Source: Gracilimonas amylolytica | GTDB taxonomy: Bacteria > Bacteroidota > Rhodothermia > Balneolales > Balneolaceae | Assembly: GCF_002911695.1 (NCBI RefSeq) | Contig: NZ_PQBS01000004.1 | Span: 16,001-80,000, forward strand | Direction: 5' to 3' | Length of the DNA: 64,000 nucleotides | Shown: piece after piece, positions 1 to 9,300 of the stretch | Layout of the letters: every line of letters begins with the position of its first letter | Numbering within the stretch: position 1 is the stretch's first letter | Notes under the pieces: model-generated | The model's database searches: none | Told to the model about the DNA's origin: nothing | Seen by the model: only the letters and a program-made list of their open reading frames with translations | Program-made: the position numbers and the translations under genes

Positions 1-1
1 C

Positions 2-967
2 GAAGCCCTGGGAGCTTCCAAACGATCAGCAGGTAAAAAATATAAAGACGCAGCCAATTGGATCGAAGACGTCGTGTTACCTGAGCAAGTAAAGGAGATG
101 ACCGTTAAGAACTGTGAGCCTTCTGAATTTAGTGAGGTAGATTTTGTCTTCTCAGGGTTGGATTCATCGGTTGCCGGAGAAATTGAGAAAGCGTTTGCCT
201 CTGCCGGTATCCCGGTCATCTCAAATGCCAAGAATTATCGTCAGGATCCTACGGTTCCGCTGCTTATTCCTGAGATCAATCCGGATCATACCGAACTCAT
301 CAAAAAACAGACTTTCACCAAAAATGGGAGCGGATGGATCGTGACAAACCCAAACTGTGTAGCGGTGCCTCTTGCCATTTCACTGAAACCCTTGTACGAT
401 GCCTTTGGGATCGAAGCACTTATCCTCACCACCATGCAGGCCATTTCCGGAGCGGGTTATCCCGGAGTGGCGAGCCTTGACATTTTAGGTAATGTGATTC
501 CATTTATTTCAGGAGAAGAGCCAAAAGTTGGCCCTGAAACCCGAAAACTTCTAAGCACTCTTGAAGGCAGTACCTTAGCAAAACCACATTTCCCGGTTCA
601 GGCTTCGGCAACCAGGGTGCCAACTATTAACGGTCATATGATCTCAGCAACCGTGAAGCTGGAAAACCCACCTTCAAACTTTGAAGAACTGAAAGCGGCG
701 TACACAAACTGGAGAAATCCGATCGCTGATCTTGACCTGCCCTTCTCTCCAAAAGAACTATATAAGTTACATGAGGAAGAAAAATATCCACAGCCCCGTT
801 TACACGCCGATGCTGAAAACGGAATGCAGTTGCATTTAGGGCGCCTCAGAAAGGCCGAGGTTTTTGATGTCAGTTTTGTGGCCATGGCACATAATACCAT
901 TCGAGGTGCGGCCGGCGGGGCGATCCTGAATGCTGAATTATTGGTGAAGAAAGGGTTTCTGAAATAG
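2..967 (+). CDS. asd: Aspartate-semialdehyde dehydrogenase, 5'-truncated by the window edge
   Basis: NADPH-dependent reduction of aspartyl-4-phosphate to aspartate semialdehyde, the branch point to Lys/DAP, Thr and Met. The reading frame is open from base 2, so the gene begins upstream of the window; the internal GTG at 74 is not the start because the residues before it (LGASKRSAGKKYKDA) already match the family. The catalytic cysteine lies in TNPNCVAVPLAI, and the active-site region GAGYPGVAS follows. The NPNC context and the insertions suit the archaeal/fungal-like class of ASADH rather than the E. coli class. The gene ends just before a perfect hairpin at 983-1018 and converges on the minus-strand pair at 1033-1808. 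Function is confident; the N-terminal NADP-binding part cannot be seen. Confidence 0.93.
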   Translation, partial: EALGASKRSAGKKYKDAANWIEDVVLPEQVKEMTVKNCEPSEFSEVDFVFSGLDSSVAGEIEKAFASAGIPVISNAKNYRQDPTVPLLIPEINPDHTELIKKQTFTKNGSGWIVTNPNCVAVPLAISLKPLYDAFGIEALILTTMQAISGAGYPGVASLDILGNVIPFISGEEPKVGPETRKLLSTLEGSTLAKPHFPVQASATRVPTINGHMISATVKLENPPSNFEELKAAYTNWRNPIADLDLPFSPKELYKLHEEEKYPQPRLHADAENGMQLHLGRLRKAEVFDVSFVAMAHNTIRGAAGGAILNAELLVKKGFLK

Positions 968-982
968 GATCATTAACTCTGC

Positions 983-1018
983 TAATGTAGTGACGCCCGA
1001 TCTTGCGTCACTACATTA
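983..1018. terminator. Perfect 14-bp hairpin between convergent genes; member of a dispersed repeat
   Basis: Left arm TAATGTAGTGACGC (983-996), loop CCGATCTT, right arm GCGTCACTACATTA (1005-1018). It lies 16 bases after the asd stop and 15 before the end of the opposing gene, so it can serve as a bidirectional terminator, though no long U-tract follows. An element of the same size and layout occurs at 21714-21749, with compensatory stem changes. Confidence 0.7.
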
Positions 1019-1032
1019 TAGATATACATTTA

Positions 1033-1428
1033 TTATTCCCTATCCATTTCATCGAGGCGCTTCTGCGACATATAGAGATTCAGCTTGGTCGATAGTCGTA
1101 TGGCCTCTCCTTTGTCTCGCCTCTTTACATTTAACTTTATCTTTCCCTGTACGCTACCGGGCAACGGCTCCAGAAAAGCCCACTTATCAGCTTCAACGAT
1201 CAGTTTCCCACCTGTAAAAAGAAACCCCTTTTTGTATTTCATTTTTTTGATGTTATCAATATGGATGGCAAATTTGGACAGATTGCTCAGGCCGTTACCC
1301 ATGGCGTCATACACCTTATATTCAAACAACAGTTCGTCATCAGAATAACTGATAATACCCTTCACTTCCTTGACCTTCACATTCAGGTCATCTGATTCAT
1401 ACATCGAATAATTATAGGGAATACTCAT
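1033..1428 (-). CDS. Conserved small protein of unknown function, PH/GRAM-like in appearance (copy B)
   Basis: 131 residues, no signal peptide or membrane segment, so probably cytoplasmic. I do not recognise a named family. The order of features is an N-terminal beta-rich part (residues 10-60), a hydrophobic/basic stretch around IKKMKYKKGFLFTGGKLIVEA, then KLNVKRRDKGEAI and a C-terminal helix, STKLNLYMSQKRLDEMDRE. The neighbouring product (1425-1808) shows the same order and end (SSNLNLKLSEKKLQELDGD), so the two are tandem paralogues. The alternating strands followed by one terminal helix resemble a PH/GRAM fold, which is inference only. Its ATG overlaps the stop of the upstream paralogue by 4 bases, implying translational coupling and one transcript. 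Confidence 0.72.
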   Translation of the reverse strand: MSIPYNYSMYESDDLNVKVKEVKGIISYSDDELLFEYKVYDAMGNGLSNLSKFAIHIDNIKKMKYKKGFLFTGGKLIVEADKWAFLEPLPGSVQGKIKLNVKRRDKGEAIRLSTKLNLYMSQKRLDEMDRE

Positions 1429-1808
1429 TGATCACCATCCAGTTCCTGAAGTTTCTTTTCTGATAATTTTAAATTGAGATTTGATGAAATACGAGTCGCT
1501 ACCTCACGATGTTTCCTTTTTACTTTTAATACTCTTTCGATCAGGTCTTTCCCCGGCAGATCTTTAAAGCTGGATGCAGACTTACCGTGCAAAATCAATT
1601 TTGCACTGAACCATCCTTTTTTTAATTCCAACATATCTATTTCTGAAAGCGGGATCTCTACACTTTTAAGGTCAGACTGATATGCCTCCAGAACGGCATC
1701 TTTTTTATGGAATTCAAACAGCAAACGATCCTCTTTCACTCTCAGAATTCCCTCCAGTTTCATGAACCCGCCGTTCAAATTGTCGATCGTAAAGGGAAGC
1801 GCCCTCAT
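1425..1808 (-). CDS. Conserved small protein of unknown function, PH/GRAM-like in appearance (copy A)
   Basis: 127 residues, soluble, first gene of a two-gene operon with its paralogue at 1033-1428. Visible blocks are GGFMKLEGILRVKEDRLLFEF near the N-terminus, a central IPLSEIDMLELKKGWFSAKL and a C-terminal amphipathic helix. The pattern 'hydrophobic-hydrophobic-x-K-K-G-(W/F)-F' is shared with the second copy and is the best signature of the pair. The start at 1808 gives MRALPFTIDNLNGG; a later in-frame ATG (MKLEGIL, 1763) is possible. The upstream 266 bases are intergenic and contain a plus-strand leader-like structure (1941-2012). Function unknown; a membrane- or peptide-binding PH-like domain is the first hypothesis. 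Confidence 0.72.
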   Translation of the reverse strand: MRALPFTIDNLNGGFMKLEGILRVKEDRLLFEFHKKDAVLEAYQSDLKSVEIPLSEIDMLELKKGWFSAKLILHGKSASSFKDLPGKDLIERVLKVKRKHREVATRISSNLNLKLSEKKLQELDGDQ

Positions 1809-1940
1809 ATTGTCACCTGATTTTTATTCATTTAGGCCAAATAATATTGTATTAAAAAAAGTACAAAAATTTTGTAAGGAGTTCCTATCTCATCGCTCTA
1901 ACTCTACGGTTAATGATTTCGGGGTGTAACTAGTCAAATG

Positions 1941-1964
1941 ATGAGGATTTTAGAGTATCCTCAT
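1941..1964 (+). promoter_or_regulatory. 8-bp perfect hairpin in a plus-strand leader
   Basis: ATGAGGAT (1941-1948), loop TTTAGAGT, ATCCTCAT (1957-1964). It stands 11 bases before a terminator hairpin. The upstream CTCATC (about 1891) could pair alternatively with GATGAG (1940-1945), giving a possible switch between two folds. No ligand class is recognised. Confidence 0.45.
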
Positions 1965-1975
1965 AGTCCTTCCAG

Positions 1976-2012
1976 GGGTAAAGGGTTGAAAGTCCTTTTA
2001 CCCTATTTTTTT
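1976..2012 (+). terminator. Intrinsic terminator lying upstream of the 2075 gene (attenuator or sRNA end)
   Basis: Stem GGGTAAAGG (1976-1984) pairs with CCTTTTACCC (1994-2003) with one bulge, followed by a run of seven T (2006-2012). The orientation is plus strand. No plus-strand gene lies between 1018 and here, because 1033-1808 are minus-strand genes, so the terminated transcript must start inside 1809-1975. It is therefore either a short non-coding RNA of up to about 150 nt or a terminated leader of the gene at 2075. Confidence 0.6.
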
Positions 2013-2074
2013 ATAAAAAGTTTAGAGAAAAGCTCACCTCATTTTTTTAGATTGGCCACAAACCATTATGCATT

Positions 2075-3316
2075 TTGATAGATCTAAAAAACAGCATATC
2101 GCACATTATTACAAAGGTTTCTTCTGTTCCTTTGCTTTCGGGGCCGATCGTGAAAATAGGTTCAAAAATTCTGCCACCCCCGTTTCTTAGAAACGACATG
2201 GAATTCAAGTACGGTGTATGGCAGGGAACCTCTACGATAAAGGGAAGTGATGGCAGATATTTAGGTGAAGACAATGCCATACCTGCATTTTACTGCGAAA
2301 CCATTCCTACTGAATACCACCTCTGCAAATTTGGTGATAGTCGTGACGGCAAGCAGTATAATATGACGGCCCTGCACGATATGATGAGAATTTGGCCTGC
2401 GTTGATGACTCTTATAGATCGGTACAGGAATTATTACAGACAAGTATTTGACATCAGATATGACCACCTTACAACGGCTGATCTTTACATATTTTCTAAA
2501 TTACTGGTGGCTTCTACCGCATATCTGATCCGTAACCATAAGTTTGAATATAAACACGAGTACGTACCTGTTGAGTTTACTTCCCAAACCAAACTGGTAG
2601 CCGGAGTTTTTATGATCGGCCGGACCATGATAGAGCGTGGCGACGATCATTTTAACGACTCTGAACCGGCCAAAGCCAACCTTCTATATGAATACGCAGA
2701 TAAACACCACATCCTCATCTCTCCCCGTGATAAAGGTTATGCCTGCGCCGGCAGTATCCGAAAGATCAAGGAGCTGATTGATGTCATGATCCGGGGCCGG
2801 GAATCTGAGACTTCATCAACTATTCAGGAAGATGTCCTGTCCACCGTTGACGAAACCTATCGTTCCGCATTTGATTACGGACTCATCGCCCTTCAACTCG
2901 AACTCACCATTAAATATGCTGAAGCCATTACTCTTGAAGCATTGTTGAGTGACGAAACTCAGTCTTTATCTGCAGATCCTAAACAAAGGATCTCAGACCA
3001 CCTTGCAAATAATTATTCCTGTGAATTCTTGGACCTTGATTCAATTTCACGACATAAAAGTAAACTTAAACTTCTTACCGGAAAGCTTGAGATCGATCTG
3101 CCTGAACCGACCATAAGGTTTGAGAAAGGGGTCTCATTCCAGGATTTTTACTTCAACTATCTGGAACAGATCAGAATTTTAGCTTTCGACCTTCAGAATA
3201 GGATCAATACACTTCTGGATATTGATCCTTTAAAAACGCTTTCTCTTAAAAAAGTAAACAAGCGTCTGAATATTGTACCCAAAGATATTTTCAACCTTTT
3301 TATCAAAAGCAGGTAA
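2075..3316 (+). CDS. Hypothetical protein, 413 aa, no recognised family
   Basis: Soluble protein, mixed alpha/beta, with no signal peptide. I do not recognise the family. The N-terminal 45 residues contain a hydrophobic, proline-rich stretch (VSSVPLLSGPIVKIGSKILPPPF). A central part has ERGDDHFNDSEPAKANLLYEYADKHH, and the C-terminal third is helical and charged. The start is uncertain: TTG at 2075 is the only start-like codon after the upstream in-frame stop at 2048, while the first in-frame ATG is at 2198, which would remove 41 residues and leave 372. The stretch between 2075 and 2198 reads like real protein, so TTG is kept. It follows a structured leader with an intrinsic terminator at 1976-2012, suggesting attenuated expression. 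The secreted giant gene begins 42 bases downstream and may be co-transcribed. Confidence 0.7.
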   Translation: MIDLKNSISHIITKVSSVPLLSGPIVKIGSKILPPPFLRNDMEFKYGVWQGTSTIKGSDGRYLGEDNAIPAFYCETIPTEYHLCKFGDSRDGKQYNMTALHDMMRIWPALMTLIDRYRNYYRQVFDIRYDHLTTADLYIFSKLLVASTAYLIRNHKFEYKHEYVPVEFTSQTKLVAGVFMIGRTMIERGDDHFNDSEPAKANLLYEYADKHHILISPRDKGYACAGSIRKIKELIDVMIRGRESETSSTIQEDVLSTVDETYRSAFDYGLIALQLELTIKYAEAITLEALLSDETQSLSADPKQRISDHLANNYSCEFLDLDSISRHKSKLKLLTGKLEIDLPEPTIRFEKGVSFQDFYFNYLEQIRILAFDLQNRINTLLDIDPLKTLSLKKVNKRLNIVPKDIFNLFIKSR

Positions 3317-3358
3317 CTAACATGTTCTAATAACTCATAACATTGTTTCGGGGACATC

Positions 3359-6300
3359 ATGTTAAGTACAAAATTCTACATTATCGCATTCTTCCTGTTT
3401 GTGCCATACGGCTCTGTATTTGCACAAACTGTAAATTTTGAAGACGATTTTACTGATCAGGATATTTCTGACTGGACGGGTACAACCGCTGACTTCACCT
3501 TCACTACCGAAGGTGATAACATACTTCTTCAACAGCAAGCTGCAGCTGCCGGCTCATCCTATTTAAGTATTCCATCCACTAAAGTTACCGGGTACTGGGA
3601 ATTTTTTATTCGGTTGGATGGCTTTGCTCCTTCCGATGGGAATAAAGCAGAAATTTACCTTATGAGTGATAACGCAGACCTGACTGCAAACATCAATGGT
3701 TATATGCTTCAGGCAGGTGAAAATTTATCCGGGGATGTATTCAGGCTATTTAGAATGACTAACGGAGCTAAAGACGGTGAAGTTTTAACCGGTACGACAA
3801 ATATAAGCGGTGGTGGAGATTACAGAGTAAAAGTCACCCGCGATGCCTCGGGAAACTGGATCCTTGAGATAGCCTCGGGATATACGGGCATCCTGGTACA
3901 AGAGGCCACCGGGTTAGATAACACCTTCACAACAGCTTCTCATTTTGGCTTTGTGACAACCTATACCTCTACCCGAACCGACCGTTTTGCCTTCGACTTC
4001 AAGATCGATATTCCGCCCATAACTGTCACTGACGTCACTTTGATAAGCGATACTGAGATCGATATCAGTTTCAACAAGGCTTATGATGCCGCATCGGTTC
4101 AAACTACAGATTTTACTCTGCAACCGGGCTCAGTTAATCCACAATCAATTAATTCGCTGAGTACTGAATCACTTAGGCTGAGCTTCACGAACCCGCTACC
4201 GGGTGGCATTAACAGTCTTAATATTTCAGGGATCGATGATCTGTCCGGTTCAACTACACTCACAGATACCACGTTTCAGGTGGTCGTTTATGATGATTTC
4301 TCACCGGGTGATGTTGTGATAAACGAGTTCATGAAAGATCCTCCAACGGGTACCTCCGAATATGTGGAGATCCGTAACCTTTCTGGAAAATATCTAAACC
4401 TCAAAGACTGGCAAATTGGAGATAATGGTTCATTGACCACCATTGCATCAACAGATACGCCTCTTTTACCAAATGATTATGCGGTCATTTCAGCAGATAC
4501 AACCACACTCAATGTATTTTATGGTGCTGCGAATTACATACTGGCTTCACTCCCGGCCCTGAATAATGGGGATGATGAGATCCGGTTATTTGATAACACC
4601 GGAATGATAGCTGACTCCCTCTATTATGATAGTGACTGGGGCGGCGTTGATGTAGCCATTGAACGCAGAGATCCTGCAGTAGCCTCTATTTACCCGGAAA
4701 ATTGGGGCGATTCTCCCAACCTAAATTTTGGCACGCCGGGAACGGCTAATGAGGTTTCGGCAGATGTGGAAGCACCCCAAATAAATGAAATGTTACCAAG
4801 TGACCCACTCACGCTGCTTATGGTAAGTTCAGAGCGGTTGGAAAATGCCTCTGCAGAGAGTGCCGGCAACTACAGCCTGAGCCTGAACCCGGCATCGGGG
4901 GCAAGCACTCCGCCGATTCCAACTATCACCTCAGCTACTCAATTAACTGCAGATACTGTTGCCCTGACTCTTGACCGTGAGTTGAGTGAATATGACGGCA
5001 CCTGGAACCTGGAGGTATCTACTCTCACAGATATCTTTGGAAACAGTGCTGGCGACACCTTTGAGTTCACCTTTCAGAACCCATTTGATCTCACCAACCT
5101 TACGATCGTTACAAATTCACAGCTGGTACTCGAATTCAGTGAAGAGGTTGACCTGAATTCGGTTCAACCTTCTGACTTTTCCACAAATACTTCCCCTTTG
5201 GATCCGGCTACCGGCATAACGAAACCCCAGGCGAATCAGATCCAGTTAGACCTCATCAGCCCTCTGTCTTCCGGCCCGTACAATCTGGTCATCAATGCCC
5301 TCCAAAGTATAAACGGGTGGACGATCAATGCCAACACCACTCAGGAGTTCTTCCTGTTTGATACCTTTGCCGCCGGAGATATCATTATCAATGAATTTAT
5401 GAAAGACCCGCCCGCCGGGGCTACCGATTTTGTAGAGATCCGTAACTTGTCAGGAAAATACCTGAACCTCAAAGACTGGCAGGTCGGTGATGAACTCACC
5501 CTTACCACGATCTCCGCTTCTGACTTGGTTATTTATCCTGACAGTTTTGCCGTTATTACTCCCGATAGCTCGGCATTGATCAACACCTTTGGACCGGCCT
5601 ACTATGTACAGGCTTCTCTGCCAAATCTTAACAGTACCACCTCAGATCAGGTAAGACTTTTTACTTCAGAAGGTGTCATGGCAGATTCATTGGAATATAC
5701 CAACAGCTGGGGTGGTGAGAATGTATCCCTTGAACGCCGGGATCCTGCTGTATCATCCCTATTTCAGGAAAACTGGGGTGATTCTCCCTCTCCCGATCTT
5801 GGTACCCCCGGTTACTCAAACGTCGTTGAGACCGATAATTTACCGGCTCAACTCACGGAAACTAACCTCATAAGCCGATCGGAACTTCAACTGCTTTATT
5901 CAGAAAGAATTCAGGAGGGTCCGGCAACCCTTGTCTCGAATTATTCCCTTCAGGCTGATAACATTACGGACCCGGGCGTAAACATTCAGTCGATCACATA
6001 CACCGAACCGAATAGCGTGCTGCTGCAGTTGAGCAGTGACCTTCCCGGTGAGCCGGAAGGCACAACCTATGAGTTGACCATTGAGAATCAAACCGATCTA
6101 TTTGGAAATGTAAGTCAAGCTATAACCCGGTCTCTGTTTGTCATAGACTACGGAGTGGCCGATTCCGGTGATGTTTTCATAACCGAATTCATGTATGATC
6201 CTGCCGACGGATTTACTGATTTCATTGAGCTATATAATGCCACGGACAGTGCCTATAACCTTCAAAACTGGACCTTCAACGACAACTCCGGAAACAGGCG

Positions 6301-9300
6301 GGCCCTGACCGATCAACAACGAACATTACTGCCGGATTCACGGATCGTCCTTGCCCCTGACAGCACTATTAATACCTCTTTCCCGAATGCAAACCTGCTA
6401 GTAATGGGATCTGCTTTTGCCAACCTGAACAGCACCACACCCGATGATATTGTGATCAGAAACGCTGACGGCATTCTGATCGATTCCCTGACCTACGATA
6501 ATTCCTGGGGAGGGATCAAGGTCTCACTTGAGCGCAGAAGTATGGCTGTTTCTCCGGCATATGGTGAAAATTGGGGACCTTCTCCTTCACCACAGCTGGC
6601 CACCCCGGGTATCGAAAATATGATCACTGATGATCTTAATACCCCTGAAATATCTGAACTCACCGTCCTTAGCAACAGCCGTTTGCAAATTCTATTCAAC
6701 GAGCGTATTCAAAATTCCACAGCAGAAAATCCCTCAAATTACACCCTTCAAGGTCCGGCTGAGATCGATGATCAGATCCCTGATATAGCTTCAGTTACAT
6801 TTTCTGAACCTGATACGGTCACCATTCTGTTTGAGAGTGAATTACCAAGACAAGACACAGGAACCACGTACGAAATCATCATCGAAAATCAGCAGGATAT
6901 CTTTGGTAATTCTGCGCCTTCCCTTTCTGACTCCTTCTTTCTCATTGATATTCAGGAGGCCGATTCAGGAGATGTGGTGATCAACGAGTTCATGTATGAT
7001 CCCGCCGTTGATTATTCTGAATTCATTGAACTGTACAATAAAAGCAGTAAGAATCTCGACCTGACCGGATGGACCCTGAATGATAACACCGGCACCCGTC
7101 GTACGATCACCAACTCTCCCACAGAATTGATTCAGGGAAGTTATGTGGTCCTCGTTCCTGACAGCACGTTATTTGAAAGGTTCCCGGATAAACATCTGAT
7201 CGTACTCGGCACCTCTTTTTCATCCCTCAACAACGGAGCAGACGATATCGTGATCCGGGATAAAAACGGAATTCTTATCGATTCCCTGACTTATAATTCT
7301 AATTGGGGCGGAGATCAGGTTTCACTGGAACGACTTGATCCGGAGGCTCCTTCCACATTTTCTGAAAACTGGAGTGATTCACCATCCTCCAATCAGGCTA
7401 CTCCGGGCAGCCCAAACGAAGTCCCCACAGATGATGATCCTCCTGTCATTACCCATGGATTTACAGTTGGGACAAACATGCTCAGGATCCGATATAACGA
7501 ACGGGTCAGCTCAGACTTTGCGACGGTTCCTTCCAACTACAGCACCTCTCCAAATATAGGGATCAGTGACATTCAGCAAACGAATGGTAATGAGATCACT
7601 ATCACCCTTTCATCCGCTATGACTGATGGTTCAGTTTATACTGTAACCGTTCAGGCACAGTCTGATATTTTTGGCAACCTGCAAAGCAGTGAAACTGTGA
7701 CGATCGAGTTCACCCAATACTCCAACGCCTTGCCCGGTGATATCGTGATAAATGAGATCCTCTACAGACGCTTAACCGGTGATTCTCCGGAGTTTATTGA
7801 GCTCTACAACCAAAGTGGCAAGAATTTTGATTTAAGTAACTGGTCCTTTGCCGATGCTGCCAACTCTACCATTCTTCCTTTGGGAACACAGATCCGAAGT
7901 GGAGAATACCTGATACTGACAGATGCTGAAAACTTTTCAGTCGCTAAGGCACTAACAACCAACATGGTAAATGGAGAGGCTGTTTATTTGCCGGGCTTCC
8001 CTTCACTGAATGATAACCAGGATGTTGTAGTCATTAAAAATGAAACGGGAATGGTGATCGACAGCCTGAACTACAAGCATACCTGGGGAGGCGACTCGCC
8101 CGGTGTATCACTGGAAAGAAAAGATCCCTTGTCTGCCTCCAACGATCCTAACAATTGGAGCAGCAGTATTTCTGAGTCCGGAAACTCCGCCGGAAACCAA
8201 AGTTCTGTATTTGAACCCGATCAGCAGCCTCCTCAGGTAATTTTTGCAAAAACCATAGAGAACAACCGAATATCACTGGTATTCTCTGAATTTGTAATAC
8301 CTGATAATGCCACAATGACATTGAATGGAAATCCATTGTCGATCTATGATTTCGACCCAAACAATGGGAATCAACTCATCGCAGAAACGGCTAACGCAGG
8401 TTCCGGTGAAGCTTTGATCCTCTCTATTTCGGGTTTGGTGGATTATCGGGGTAATTCCAGCGGTGAACTGAGTATCGAGGTTTCACAACCCCTTACCCCC
8501 GGTTCAGTAGTTATAAACGAGATCATGTTCGACCCATTGGCCGATTCTGATGATAATCTGCCCGATCAAACCGAATACATCGAACTCTATAACCGTTCGG
8601 ATCATGCCATTTCTCTTGAAGGGATATTCCTGCATGATGCCCCCGATGAAAACGAAGAGGTCCGAACCATACACCCCGTTAACTCACAATACAAATGGAT
8701 CCCGTCTAACGGATACGTTTTGATCTATGCGGAAGATCAGGCTACCGATTTCGTCAATAGCCGGCTGGCAGAGTTTTTCGAGATCACTGAATCTACCGAT
8801 GAATTCAAACTAAGAACCGACCGGTCCAGCTTGAGTTTAGCTTCATCCGATGATGCCGTCTATATTGCTGACAGTACCGGAATTACCATCGATTCGGTTT
8901 ACTATGAGGAAAGTTGGCACAACCCTAATCTTTTTGATACAGATGGGATCTCACTGGAGCGTATCGACCCCAACGGACCGAGTAATGATGACACAAACTG
9001 GAGTTCGAGTACGCGGGTAAACGGTGGCACTCCGGCTGAACAAAACTCAATTTATCAAATAGCGGGTGCTAAACCTGAAGATACCGGGTTGACCTTCACC
9101 CCTAACCCGTTTTCACCGGATGGTGACGGATTCGACGACAACCTGTTCATCAACTACAAACTTGATGAATCAGATTATCTGCTAAGAGTCCGCATCTTTG
9201 ACCGATACGGGAGACAGGTGAAACAACTTGCTGACGGAACCCCTGCTGGCTTTGAAGGCTCCCTGATCTGGGATGGCCTCACCGATGATGATCGCAGGAA

